Assembly: GCA_000245075.1 (NCBI GenBank)
Contig: JH599963.1
Location: 1 to 64,000, forward strand
Length of the DNA: 64,000 nucleotides
Source: Acetobacteraceae bacterium AT-5844
GTDB taxonomy: Bacteria > Pseudomonadota > Alphaproteobacteria > Acetobacterales > Acetobacteraceae
Reading direction: 5' to 3'
Within the stretch, counting starts at the first letter, position 1; each line of letters begins with the position of its first letter. This document shows positions 46,506 to 55,354 of this stretch, piece after piece. The notes beneath the pieces are model-generated. The model was not told the origin of the DNA. It worked only from the letters and a program-made list of their open reading frames with translations, and searched no databases. A program made the translations under genes and the position numbers.

Positions 46506-46612
46506 GGTAGTCTCTCCGTGCTCTGCCGGCCCTGAAGGAGGGCCGTTAATTCCTTTTCAATAAACGAAGCGGCCGGGTCATTCATCCCCGCAATCGCGGC
46601 GTTCACGTAAAG

Positions 46613-46648
46613 GAAAGGGGCGCGGACCCTTCGGCCCGCGCCCCTTTC
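46613..46648 (-). terminator. Terminator hairpin after the Tim44-like gene
   Basis: A perfect 13-bp stem (46613-46625 with 46636-46648) encloses a ten-base loop, 20 bases beyond the stop of the minus-strand Tim44-like gene. The arms end in GAAA/TTTC, giving a short T-rich 3' side. Confidence 0.7.
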
Positions 46649-46667
46649 AGTTCATCCTGGTGGCCGT

Positions 46668-47663
46668 TCAGCCCGGCTGTTGCACGGCGGAGAGGCGCCA
46701 GGCGCCACCGCCCTGGCGGGCGAAGGTCCACAGCTCCGTCACCGTCTGGCGGCGCTCAGGGTCGCCTTCCACCACGGCGCCGGTGGAAAGGTCCCGCGTC
46801 ACGTCGATCAGGCTGAAGCGCATGGCGACGGTGGCGTATTCCGTCGCGCCCTCGCGCCAGGCCTCGGAGAGGTCGCCCTGCTCCAGCCGCACGTCACGGG
46901 TCTCGTTGCGCCAGTTGCGGGCGGCGAGGTCACGCAGGTCCTGGGCGAAGTAGCCAGCCATCTCCGGCGTCGCGAGGCGGGAGAGGGCGGCTTCGTCGCC
47001 ACGGGACCACGCGGCATTCACCTCGCGCAGCGAGCGCTCGAAGGCACCGAAATCGGCGTCCGTCACCTGGATCGGCGCGGTGGCGGGCGCAGCGCCGCCA
47101 TAGCCGCCCGTGGGGGCGCCCATGCCGCCCATGCTGCCGCCGGGGTTACTGCCGGTCTGGGCCTGGCGGGCATAGGCGTTGCCCAGGCCGCCCGGGTTGG
47201 GGCCGCTCGCCATGGCGGGCTGCTGGCGGTTGCGCAGCAGCTTCATGACGAAGCGCACGGCGAGCACGATCAGCGCCACCTGCAACAGCAGGCCGAGCAG
47301 GCCGGCGAAACCGTTGATGCCGCCGAAGAGGCCGTTGCCGAACAGCAGGCCACCCAGGCCCACGCCGATCAGGCCGCCCATCATGCCAGCCATGAAGCCA
47401 CCGCCGAAGCGGCTGGTCTGGCGCTGCGGCACGGCGGTGCCCGGCGTCACGGGCGCGGCGGGGCGCGAAGGCTGCGTCATCGTCCGGTCCATCTGGGAGG
47501 GGCCGGGGTTCGGGGCGGTGCGGGTGGCGGGGGGTGCGCTGTAGGTGCGGCTACCACGGCTGCCCGAGCTGAAGCCACCACCCGGCCGCGCATCGGCCAG
47601 GGCGGGCGCCAGCACGAGGGCGAGGGCCGCCAACGCAGTCAGGAAACGGGCTTGGCGTCGCAT
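46668..47663 (-). CDS. Tim44-like domain membrane protein
   Basis: A 331-residue protein. It has a signal peptide or anchor (FLTALAALALVLAPALADA), then a Gly/Ser/Pro/Thr-rich spacer, a Gly-rich membrane region (GGGFMAGMMGGLIGVGLGGLLFG and a following helix at LLLQVALIVLAVRFVMKLL), and a C-terminal Tim44-like/MBA1 domain (DADFGAFERSLREVNAAWSRGD, TPEMAGYFAQDLRDLA, ATVAMRFSLID). Such proteins occur in most Alphaproteobacteria and may assist membrane-protein insertion. The start at 47663 has GGAG eight bases upstream; an in-frame ATG seven codons earlier lacks one. Confidence 0.87.
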   Translation of the reverse strand: MRRQARFLTALAALALVLAPALADARPGGGFSSGSRGSRTYSAPPATRTAPNPGPSQMDRTMTQPSRPAAPVTPGTAVPQRQTSRFGGGFMAGMMGGLIGVGLGGLLFGNGLFGGINGFAGLLGLLLQVALIVLAVRFVMKLLRNRQQPAMASGPNPGGLGNAYARQAQTGSNPGGSMGGMGAPTGGYGGAAPATAPIQVTDADFGAFERSLREVNAAWSRGDEAALSRLATPEMAGYFAQDLRDLAARNWRNETRDVRLEQGDLSEAWREGATEYATVAMRFSLIDVTRDLSTGAVVEGDPERRQTVTELWTFARQGGGAWRLSAVQQPG

Positions 47664-47819
47664 CAGTGAGTCTCCGGCGTCCATGTTTTGTCCATGATAT
47701 AGTAATGTTGGGCGCCAACGCCAATGACGCTTGGCCTGGAGACGCGGGGCGCCACGCTGGCCGCCCGGTCCCAGGTCCCCAGTCCCCGGGCGCGTGGCCA
47801 GGGCCAGCGGCCTCTGGCT

Positions 47820-50423
47820 TCAGCGCTTGTTGCCGAGGATCGCCTCGCGGATATCCAGCTGCGTGTACGGCTTCTTGATCACCACCGAGCTACGGAAGCG
47901 TTCCGGAAACGCATTGCTCTCGCCATAGCCGGTGGCGAAGACGAAGGGGATGCCGCGAGCCCGCAGGGCGTCCGCCACGGGGAAGCTGTTCTCCCGCCCC
48001 AGATTCATGTCGAGCAGGGCGAGGTCCGGCGGGTCTCGCGCGATGATCTGCAAGGCTGCCTGCACATTCGAGGCCACGTCCACCTGCGTCGCGCCCAGGT
48101 GGCGGAGCTGGTCCTCCGCATCCATGGCGATCAGCAGGTTGTCCTCCACCAGCAGGATGCGGGAAGGCATCGGCACCGCGGGCGCCGCCACCGGGGCGGG
48201 GGCCGAAGGCTGAGCCTGTGCCCGGCTGACCTGGCCAAGGCGCATCTGCGTCGCCGGAAGGACGAAGCGCGCCTCGACGCCGTTGAAGGCATAGTGCAGC
48301 TCCGCCTCGCCCTTCAGGTCGTGCGGCACGGCGCGCTCGATAATGGTGGTGCCGAAGCCCTTGCGGCTGGGCGGCTTGACCGGCGGGCCGCCTTCCTCCT
48401 TCCAGAGGATTTCGAGCTCGCCGCCCTCGTTGACGCTCCAGCTGACGCGGACGGTGCCGTGGCTGTCGCAGAGTGCGCCGTATTTGGCGGCGTTGGTCAT
48501 CATCTCATGGATGACGAGCGCCATGGTGGTGTGGGCCTGCGGCTCCAGCAGCGCGGGCGGGCCATCGAGGACGACGCGATCCGCCTTGCCGGCCAGATAG
48601 GCCGCGGCTTCGGCCAGGATCAGATCGGCGAGCGGCGCGGGCTGCCACTTGTCGGCGGTGATCTGGTCATGCGCGCGGGCGAGCGCCTGGATGCGCCCGC
48701 CGATCAGCGCCGCGAACTCCTCCACCGTCGAGGCATGGTCCCGGGTCTGGCTCACCAGGCCACGGATGAGCCCGAGGATGTTCCGCACGCGGTGGTTCAG
48801 CTCGGCGATCAGGATCTCCTGCCGCTCCTGCGACACGCGACGCTCGCGCTCGGCCATGTCGGCCAGCTGCAGCACCACCTCCAGCAGCGTCACCCGCAGG
48901 CGCTCGGCCATTTGCAGGTCGCTGTCCGTCCAGGGCAGGCACTGGCCTTCCACGGTCTGGCGCCAGGCGGCGAAGCTCTTGCGCGGGGTCAGCCGCGCGC
49001 CATTGGGGCCGAGGGAAAGGGGCTTGTTGGGATCACCCGCCCAGGTGACGGAGCGGGAGACCTCCCGCCGGAAGAACACGAGATAATCACGCGGGCCGCG
49101 CGAGAGCGGGATGGCGAGCACCCCTGCGGCCCGATCCGCGAAATCCCGCGCGGGCGCATAGACTTCGCCGAGATGGAAGGTGGAATAGATGCTGCCGGAG
49201 GCGCTGCGGTTGAGGAAGCGCACCAGCCCGGCGAATTCCTCGGTATTGGGCGCATGGCCGCGCAGCGCGGTGCCGCCCGCGCTCCACAGGCCGATGCCGT
49301 CGCAGGGCAGCACCTCGCCCAGCATGTCCAGGAAATCGGTGAGCGAACGGGTGCCGGGGCGCATGGCGCCCAGCGAGGCCATCAGCCGGTTATGCACCAG
49401 GTTGGCCCTGGCTTCCCGCGCCAGCTCCGCGTCCCGCTCCCGGCTTTCCAGCAGCAGGGAGAAGATCTGGCCGAACAGCTCGGCCACCGTGCGGCGCTCG
49501 AAGGTCAGGCGCAGCGGCGCATTGTTGTGGCAGGCGATCAGCCCCCACAGCTTGCCTTTGCGGATCACCGAGATCGACATGGAGGCCTGCACCCCCATAT
49601 TCGTCAGATACTCGATATGGATCGGCGAGACGCTGCGCAGCACGCTGAGCGAGAGGTCGAGCGGCCGGCCATGATGGTCGAGCTGCGGCACCAACGGTAC
49701 CGGCTTCGCCTTGATGTCGCCGATCAGCCGCAGCCAGTTGCGCTCATAGAGCAGCCGCGCCTGCTTCGGGATATCGGAGGCGGGAAAGCGCAGGCCGAGG
49801 AAGGAGGAGAGGAAGCTCGCGGCCGATTCCGCGATCACTTCCCCGGCGCCGTCATGGTCGAACCGATAGAGCATGACTCGGTCGAAGCCGGTGAGGGAAC
49901 GGATCTGCCGCACCGCTTCCCGGCACAACCCTTCCAGACCTTCCGCCGCATGCAGGCGCCCGATCATGCCGCGCACGGTTGTGCCGGCTTCCAGCCCGTC
50001 CTCCGGATCGGAGGGCTCGGCCTCGATCACGATCTGGTCATCCACCATGTGGACGGCGAGATCGTAGGGCCGGCCGCCTTCGAGCAGCGGCACGCCGAAA
50101 AGCCGCTCCATGGCGTTGACGCCGCGCAGCAGATGCAGCCGGCCGCCGATGTCGTGCATGGCCTTCTGGCAAAGCACGTTATGAACCTGCCCGCCGATCA
50201 TGGCCTCGGGCGTCTGGCCGAGATGCTCCTCGATATTCGCGGAGACCCGGCGGATGACCCAGTCGGGCGAGGTCGCGATCAGGCAGCCCGTCGGCTGGAT
50301 CGCACCTAGCAGATGGATGGGCTCGCGCTCGCAGTTAGAGAGGTCGATGACCTCGTCGAGGGCGAATTCGCCCTCGGGAAGCGCTTCGGAAGGGCCCCTG
50401 GAGGCAACAGGCTTTTCAGACAT
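47820..50423 (-). CDS. bphP: Bacteriophytochrome hybrid: PAS-GAF-PHY, HWE-type kinase, receiver
   Basis: An 867-residue red/far-red photoreceptor. The biliverdin-binding Cys is Cys31 in DLSNCEREPIHLLGAIQPTG. The GAF domain shows LGLRFPASDIPKQAR and the SPIHIEYLTNMGVQASMS block, and a PHY domain follows to about residue 510. The kinase has EILIAELNHRVRNILGLIRGL (an HWE/HisKA_2-type His box) and an ATPase domain with MALVIHEMMTNAAKYGAL. A receiver domain ends the protein (ILLVEDNLLIAMD, phospho-Asp in LALLDMNLG). The first eight bases overlap bphO, which makes the chromophore. No output protein is encoded nearby. Confidence 0.95.
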   Translation of the reverse strand: MSEKPVASRGPSEALPEGEFALDEVIDLSNCEREPIHLLGAIQPTGCLIATSPDWVIRRVSANIEEHLGQTPEAMIGGQVHNVLCQKAMHDIGGRLHLLRGVNAMERLFGVPLLEGGRPYDLAVHMVDDQIVIEAEPSDPEDGLEAGTTVRGMIGRLHAAEGLEGLCREAVRQIRSLTGFDRVMLYRFDHDGAGEVIAESAASFLSSFLGLRFPASDIPKQARLLYERNWLRLIGDIKAKPVPLVPQLDHHGRPLDLSLSVLRSVSPIHIEYLTNMGVQASMSISVIRKGKLWGLIACHNNAPLRLTFERRTVAELFGQIFSLLLESRERDAELAREARANLVHNRLMASLGAMRPGTRSLTDFLDMLGEVLPCDGIGLWSAGGTALRGHAPNTEEFAGLVRFLNRSASGSIYSTFHLGEVYAPARDFADRAAGVLAIPLSRGPRDYLVFFRREVSRSVTWAGDPNKPLSLGPNGARLTPRKSFAAWRQTVEGQCLPWTDSDLQMAERLRVTLLEVVLQLADMAERERRVSQERQEILIAELNHRVRNILGLIRGLVSQTRDHASTVEEFAALIGGRIQALARAHDQITADKWQPAPLADLILAEAAAYLAGKADRVVLDGPPALLEPQAHTTMALVIHEMMTNAAKYGALCDSHGTVRVSWSVNEGGELEILWKEEGGPPVKPPSRKGFGTTIIERAVPHDLKGEAELHYAFNGVEARFVLPATQMRLGQVSRAQAQPSAPAPVAAPAVPMPSRILLVEDNLLIAMDAEDQLRHLGATQVDVASNVQAALQIIARDPPDLALLDMNLGRENSFPVADALRARGIPFVFATGYGESNAFPERFRSSVVIKKPYTQLDIREAILGNKR

Positions 50424-51006
50424 GGGCCGCGTGTTCGCCAGCCAGCTCGGTGAGCATGCAGGTCTGGAAATGGCGGAAGGCAGCGCGCGCGCCGCTGGCT
50501 GCCTGGCTCCAGGAAGAGGGGTCGCCCAGATGAGCCTCCAGTTGCTCGAGGAAAGCGGGCCATGCCGCCTGATGACTGAGATAGGCGGTAGCGGCGTTGT
50601 GCCTAGGGTCTCCTCCATGCCGCACCTGGCGCAGCAGCATGCCGTTGCCGAAGCGGGAGCCCTCCAGCACATAGGCCGCGCCCAGCGCGGCCCCGGGGCC
50701 AGGCGGCAGGTCGGCCGGCGCGGCGGGGGGCATGTCCTCGCCGAGGAGGGCCAGGTCTGCCTCCAGCGCGGCACAGCGGCTGCGCTGCGGCCAGTCCGGT
50801 ATCAGCTCCATGATGCCCGCGGCGGTCAGCGCCGCTTCGAGGCCAGGAAGCGCACGCGCGTGAGCACGGAGAAAATGGCGGTAGCCGGCAGGATCGGTCA
50901 GGCTGAAACCCGAGGCGACCGCATCCAGCGCTTCGTGCTGAACCCGCGTGGCTTCCCGCAGATGCCAACGGATCGCTTGTGGCTTGTCGTGCGTCTCATA
51001 CGCCAT
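50416..51006 (-). CDS. bphO: Biliverdin-producing heme oxygenase
   Basis: A 196-residue heme oxygenase of the bacterial BphO/HemO type. The proximal heme ligand is expected to be His24 in REATRVQHEALDAV, and the distal helix corresponds to AAYVLEGSRFGNGMLL. It opens heme to biliverdin IX-alpha, iron and CO. It overlaps the bacteriophytochrome gene by eight bases, the standard bphO-bphP arrangement that supplies chromophore to the photoreceptor. The start at 51006 opens the family N-terminus (IRWHLREAT). The promoter should lie in the 267-base gap to the divergent patatin-like gene. Confidence 0.92.
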   Translation of the reverse strand: MAYETHDKPQAIRWHLREATRVQHEALDAVASGFSLTDPAGYRHFLRAHARALPGLEAALTAAGIMELIPDWPQRSRCAALEADLALLGEDMPPAAPADLPPGPGAALGAAYVLEGSRFGNGMLLRQVRHGGDPRHNAATAYLSHQAAWPAFLEQLEAHLGDPSSWSQAASGARAAFRHFQTCMLTELAGEHAAHV

Positions 51007-51273
51007 GCGGGAGAATGCTCTCTTTCGATTTTGTGGCCACGAATGGTCGGCGTGGCGGTGGGCGGAACCTAGGGCGGATGACGCGCCGCATCAAAGCCAT
51101 ACAATTCATACCCTGGCTCTAGGTTGCAGAGGGGGACAGACTCCGCCCGGGCAGGGGTGCCCATGCGCATCGGCCCTGGCGCGCCGCCCCGCCGGTCCCC
51201 ATCTTGGCCATGGCGCTTGCTCCGCGCAGGCGCGGAAAGCCGCCCACAGCCCTCGCAACCACCAGGATGCGCC

Positions 51274-52437
51274 ATGGACCAGCATACCCCCTCTGATGGC
51301 CGAGCCGGCGATGGCGACGGCTGGCGGCCGGAAGGCTGCCGGCGTGTCGCGCTGGTGCTGCAGGGGGGCGGCGCGCTGGGCGCCTTTCAGGCCGGCGTGT
51401 ATGAGGCGCTGCATGAGGCGGGGCTCGAGCTGGACTGGATCGCCGGTGTCTCGATCGGCGCGATCAATGGCGCGCTGATCGCCGGCAATGCGCCGGAGCG
51501 GCGGCTGGATGCGCTGCGTGAGTTCTGGAAGACGGTGACCACCGACAGATTGTGGCCCTTCGACCTGGACCTGGACGCCGGTGACCTGACGCGGCAGTGG
51601 CGGCACGAAGCCTCGGCCGCGCTGACCATGGCGCTGGGACAGCCGGGCTTCTTCACGCCCAACGTCCCCGGCCCCTGGTTCGCCGAGCCCGGCGGCCGCG
51701 GCGCCACCTCCTTCTACGACAACGCTCCGCTACGCGAGACCCTGCGGCGGCTGGTGGATTTCGACCGGTTGAACAACGGGCGCATCCGCTTCTCGATCGG
51801 GGCGGTGAATGTCGGCACCGGCAACTTCGCTTATTTCGACAGCGCCCGCACGCGCATCACCGAGGACCACATCATGGCATCCGGCGCCCTGCCGCCGGCC
51901 TTGCCGATGATGCGCATCGGCAAGGAACACTATTGGGATGGCGGGCTGGTCTCCAACACACCGCTGCAACATCTGCTCGATAATCTGGAGGGGCGCAGCA
52001 CCCTGGCCTTCCAGGTGGATCTGTTCAGCGCCCGTGGGACGATCCCGCGTACCATGGCGCAGGTGATGTCCCGCCAGAAGGATATCCAGTACAGCAGCCG
52101 CACGCGCTGGGTGACGGACTCCTACCGGCGGATCCGCGAACTGGAGCTGGAGCTGCGGCGCGCGCTGGAATTGCTGCCGGAGGAGCAGCTGGATGCTCAT
52201 CAGCGCAAGCTGAAGCAGCGGCTGGAACACATGCCGGAAGTCGTGATTCTGCAAATGATCTACCAACAGCAGGCGCATGAGGGGCAGGCAAAGGATTATG
52301 AATTCTCCACCAGCGCCATGCACGAGCACTGGCGGGCCGGCGTTCAGGACACGCAGGCGACGCTGCGCCATGGCCATTGGCTGGTGATGCCCCCGCCGGG
52401 CAGCGGCATTCAGGTGCATGACGTGCACCGGGCCTGA
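51274..52437 (+). CDS. Patatin-like phospholipase (with DUF3734-like C-terminus)
   Basis: A 387-residue patatin-like acyl hydrolase. The oxyanion loop VLQGGGALGAFQAG, the nucleophile elbow GVSIGAINGAL (GxSxG) and the catalytic Asp in YWDGGLVSNTP complete a Ser-Asp dyad. The C-terminal third (IRELELELRRALELLPEEQL, then a helical region) corresponds to the DUF3734 extension seen in many proteobacterial homologues. No signal peptide is present, so it acts on cytoplasmic-face lipids or stored polymers. In-frame upstream starts exist, but the ATG at 51274 with AGGA nearby fits the domain best. It is a single gene. Confidence 0.9.
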   Translation: MDQHTPSDGRAGDGDGWRPEGCRRVALVLQGGGALGAFQAGVYEALHEAGLELDWIAGVSIGAINGALIAGNAPERRLDALREFWKTVTTDRLWPFDLDLDAGDLTRQWRHEASAALTMALGQPGFFTPNVPGPWFAEPGGRGATSFYDNAPLRETLRRLVDFDRLNNGRIRFSIGAVNVGTGNFAYFDSARTRITEDHIMASGALPPALPMMRIGKEHYWDGGLVSNTPLQHLLDNLEGRSTLAFQVDLFSARGTIPRTMAQVMSRQKDIQYSSRTRWVTDSYRRIRELELELRRALELLPEEQLDAHQRKLKQRLEHMPEVVILQMIYQQQAHEGQAKDYEFSTSAMHEHWRAGVQDTQATLRHGHWLVMPPPGSGIQVHDVHRA

Positions 52438-52491
52438 CGGGCCACGGTGTTCCTGTTCAAGGCGAGTTAGAGAGAGGTTGGCGTAAATCCG

Positions 52492-52950
52492 ATGGCGCTG
52501 TTGCTGAACATCCTGTGGAACGTGCCGGGCCTGGGCTTTATCCCGGCGCTGATGTGGCTCGCCGCCGCCGTGCTGATGGCGCTTACCATCATCGGCCTGC
52601 CCTGGGCCCGCGCCTGCCTGATGATGGCCAGCTACAGCTTTCTTCCCTTCGGCAACACGCTGGTGACGAAGGAAGACCTGACCGGCCGCCCTTCCCTCGG
52701 CACCGGGCCGCTGGGGTGGCTCGCGAATATCCTGTGGTTTCTGCTCGCCGGCATCTGGCTCTGCATCTCGCATCTGACCCTGGCGGCGGCATCGGCCGTC
52801 ACGATCATCGGCCTGCCTTTCGCCTGGGCGCATCTGAAGCTGGCCGCGGCCGCGCTGTTTCCGGTGGGCAAGCGGGTGGTGCCGAACGAGGTGGGAGACG
52901 CCATCGCGCTGGGGCGGGGACGTTCGGCCCTGGACAGGACGCGGCGCTGA
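52492..52950 (+). CDS. YccF domain-containing membrane protein
   Basis: A 152-residue inner-membrane protein with two copies of the YccF repeat. The first is ILWNVPGLGFIPALMWLAAAVLMALTIIGLPW and the second begins near NILWFLLAGIWLCISHLTLAAASAVTIIGLPFAWAH (parts of each quoted), each a hairpin of two helices ending in a TIIGLP motif. A polar loop and a short basic tail complete it. The function of YccF is unknown. The next gene begins four bases after its stop, so it is the first gene of the operon reaching to the MCE lipid-transport genes. Confidence 0.88.
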   Translation: MALLLNILWNVPGLGFIPALMWLAAAVLMALTIIGLPWARACLMMASYSFLPFGNTLVTKEDLTGRPSLGTGPLGWLANILWFLLAGIWLCISHLTLAAASAVTIIGLPFAWAHLKLAAAALFPVGKRVVPNEVGDAIALGRGRSALDRTRR

Positions 52951-52953
52951 GCC

Positions 52954-54231
52954 ATGCCCGATGTCGATATCCTGGTGGTCGGGGCCGGCGCGGCCGGCAT
53001 CGCCGCCGCTCGGGCGGCGCAGACGGCAGGGCTGAGCTGCAGGGTGCTCGAGGCCCGTAACCGCCCGGGCGGCCGTGCCTACACGGACAGCACGACCTTG
53101 GGCGCGCCCTTCGACCTCGGCGCCACCTGGCTCCACGCGGCCCATCGCAATCCGCTGCGCCCGCTGGCGGAGGCCATGGGCATGGCGCCCTTCGACCATG
53201 GGCCGGTGCGGGTCTCCGCCTGCTTCGATGGTGGCCGGCGGATCGGCGAGGCGGAGATGGCGTCCTATGACGCCGCCTGGGAAGGCTTCCACACGCGGCT
53301 CGCGGCCCTGACGCCCCTGCCGGGCGAGAGCGCCGGTGCCTTGGCGGCGCGGGCCGGCTTCGGCCAGGGCTACTGGGATGCCACGGTGGCGCATTGGGAA
53401 GGGCCGGTCATCTGCGCCGCGCCCCTCGCCGAGATGGATGCGCGGGACTACCTCGACACACTGCTGGAACCGCCGGACCTGCTGCTGGCGGAAGGGGCGG
53501 GCGCCTTGCTGGTGCGGCTGGCCAGGGATCTTCCCATTACTTACGGGGCGGTGGTGGAGCGGGTGGAATGGGGCGGCCCGCTGGTGGTGGCGGAGGGCGC
53601 CTTCGGCCGCCTGCGTGCCCGCGCGATCATCGTCACGGTTCCCACCTCCGTACTCGCCTCCGGCGCCATCCGGTTCGATCCCGCCTTGCCGCCGGAGACC
53701 GAGGAGGCCATCCATGACCTGCCGCTGGGCCTGCTGACCAAGATCGGCCTGCGCGCGGCGGGGGAAGACCGGCTGGGCTTGCCACCTTTCTCCGGCATCG
53801 AGCGAAGGGTGGAGCGGGAGGATGAGGCGGCGATGACCGCCATCGCCTGGCCCTTCGGTCACGATCATCTGATGGGCTTCATCGGCGGGCCGGCGGCTTG
53901 GTCCCTGGGCGCGGAAGGGCCCGAGGCGGTGGTCGCTTTTGCCTTGGAGGAACTTTCCCGTAACTTCGGCGCAAGGGCGGCGGCGGCCATCCGCCGGCGC
54001 GGCGCGCTGGTCAGCGACTGGGGGCGGGATCCTTATTCTCTCGGCGCTTACAGCCATGCCCGCCCCGGCCGCTCGGCGGCGCGCGGCATCCTGGCCAGGC
54101 CCCTGGCGGGCGGCCGGCTCTGCTTCGCGGGGGAGGCGTGCCACGTGACTCTGGCGGCGACGCTGGGCGGAGCCTGGGAAAGCGGAACCCTGGCCGTGGG
54201 CCATGCGTTGCTCGCCTCTGCGGGCGGATGA
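52954..54231 (+). CDS. FAD-dependent amine oxidase family protein
   Basis: A 425-residue flavin monoamine oxidase-type enzyme. The N-terminal dinucleotide loop is VVGAGAAGIAAARAA (residues 8-22), followed by VLEARNRPGGRAYT, the GRxxT motif of the family, and the C-terminal FAD-binding block LCFAGEACHVTLAATLGGAWESG. It lacks a signal peptide. Substrates in the family range from polyamines and tryptophan to phytoene-like lipids, so the exact one is unknown. It sits within a tight five- or six-gene cluster leading into MlaE, and membrane-related chemistry is possible but unproven. Confidence 0.88.
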   Translation: MPDVDILVVGAGAAGIAAARAAQTAGLSCRVLEARNRPGGRAYTDSTTLGAPFDLGATWLHAAHRNPLRPLAEAMGMAPFDHGPVRVSACFDGGRRIGEAEMASYDAAWEGFHTRLAALTPLPGESAGALAARAGFGQGYWDATVAHWEGPVICAAPLAEMDARDYLDTLLEPPDLLLAEGAGALLVRLARDLPITYGAVVERVEWGGPLVVAEGAFGRLRARAIIVTVPTSVLASGAIRFDPALPPETEEAIHDLPLGLLTKIGLRAAGEDRLGLPPFSGIERRVEREDEAAMTAIAWPFGHDHLMGFIGGPAAWSLGAEGPEAVVAFALEELSRNFGARAAAAIRRRGALVSDWGRDPYSLGAYSHARPGRSAARGILARPLAGGRLCFAGEACHVTLAATLGGAWESGTLAVGHALLASAGG

Positions 54232-54235
54232 CGCT

Positions 54236-55354
54236 ATGGCCCGTCAGGACCGAATGAAGCAGGGCATGACCGAAGCGAGCGAGAAGCCGGGATTCGAGCG
54301 GCAGGGAGACAGGCTGGCCCTGCGGGGCGAGCTGACCACTTCCCGTGTCGGCGAGTTGTGGAATCCGCTGCTGAAGGCCGGGCGTGGCGCCAGCGTGGTC
54401 GATCTCTCCGGCGTGTCCGGCCTTGATACGACAGGCGCGGCGATGGTGCTGGACGCCGCCGGCGAGGCCCGCCTGGAAGGCGCCAGCGAGGCGGTCGAGG
54501 CGGTGCTGAAGCGCGCGCGGGATGCGCTGGCCGCGCCGCGCCCCGCCAAGGCCGGGCCCGGCCTGCCTTTCGTTGCGGCCATTGGCCATTGGGGTGTCGG
54601 GCGGCTGAAGGCGCTGCGGGCCGGCACCGCCTTCCTGGGTGAATCGGTGGTGCTGAGCCTCGCGGTGCTGCTGCACCCGCGCCGGCTGCGCTTCGCCGAT
54701 GTTTTGCGGCATCTGGATGAGGCGGGGCTGCGCGCCTTCCCGCTGACGCTGCTGCTCGGCACGCTGATCGGCGTCATCCTGGCCTTCCAGTCCTCCATCC
54801 CCATGCGGCAATTCGGCGCGGAAATCTTCGTGCCCGCCCTGGTCGGCGTCTCCACCGTGCGCGAGTTGGGGCCGCTGATCGCCGCCATCATCCTCTCCGG
54901 CCGCACCGGCTCTGCCTACGCGGCCGAGCTGGGCACGATGACGGTGAATGAGGAGGTGGATGCGCTCCGCATCATGGGTGTCGATCCCGTGGCCATGCTG
55001 GTGCTGCCCCGGCTGATTGCCGCCATGCTGGTGATGCCGGTGCTGGCGCTGGTGATGAACCTTTCCGCCATGGTGGGCATGGGCGTCGTCATGGGCAGCC
55101 TCGGCTTCCCGGCCGCGCTGGTGATCAACCAGCTCCAGCAATGGCTGACCCTGGGCGCGCTGGCGGGCGGGCTCGGCAAGGCGGCGATCTTCGGCCTCGT
55201 CATCGCGGGCATCGGGTGCAGGGCCGGGCTTTCCGCCGGGCGCGGGCCGCGCGCGGTGGGCGATGCCGCGACGGCCGCGGTGGTGGGAGGCATCGTCTCC
55301 ACCGTTCTGCTGGATGGCCTCTTCGCGGTCCTGTTCTTCCGGCTGGGGTGGTGA
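54236..55354 (+). CDS. MCE-type ABC transporter permease MlaE with N-terminal STAS domain
   Basis: A 372-residue fusion. Residues about 10-95 form a STAS domain (SVVDLSGVSGLDTTGAAMVLD), like a built-in MlaB. Residues from about 110 form the MlaE permease with its signature LGTLIGVILAFQSSI, VREIGP-like STVRELGPLIAAIILSGRTGSAYAAELGTM (partly quoted), and NQLQQWLTLG. MlaFEDB machines move phospholipids between the inner and outer membranes. The ATG at 54236 is four bases after the amine oxidase stop; internal ATGs at 54254 and 54266 would shorten only the leader. The stop overlaps the ATPase start (TGATG). Confidence 0.92.
   Translation: MARQDRMKQGMTEASEKPGFERQGDRLALRGELTTSRVGELWNPLLKAGRGASVVDLSGVSGLDTTGAAMVLDAAGEARLEGASEAVEAVLKRARDALAAPRPAKAGPGLPFVAAIGHWGVGRLKALRAGTAFLGESVVLSLAVLLHPRRLRFADVLRHLDEAGLRAFPLTLLLGTLIGVILAFQSSIPMRQFGAEIFVPALVGVSTVRELGPLIAAIILSGRTGSAYAAELGTMTVNEEVDALRIMGVDPVAMLVLPRLIAAMLVMPVLALVMNLSAMVGMGVVMGSLGFPAALVINQLQQWLTLGALAGGLGKAAIFGLVIAGIGCRAGLSAGRGPRAVGDAATAAVVGGIVSTVLLDGLFAVLFFRLGW

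Noticed and set aside
47724-50309. 861-codon plus-strand ORF across bphP
   Set aside because: Antisense to the bacteriophytochrome gene, whose domains are unambiguous.
51730-54204. 824-codon minus-strand ORF
   Set aside because: Antisense to the patatin, YccF and amine oxidase genes; a compositional artefact.
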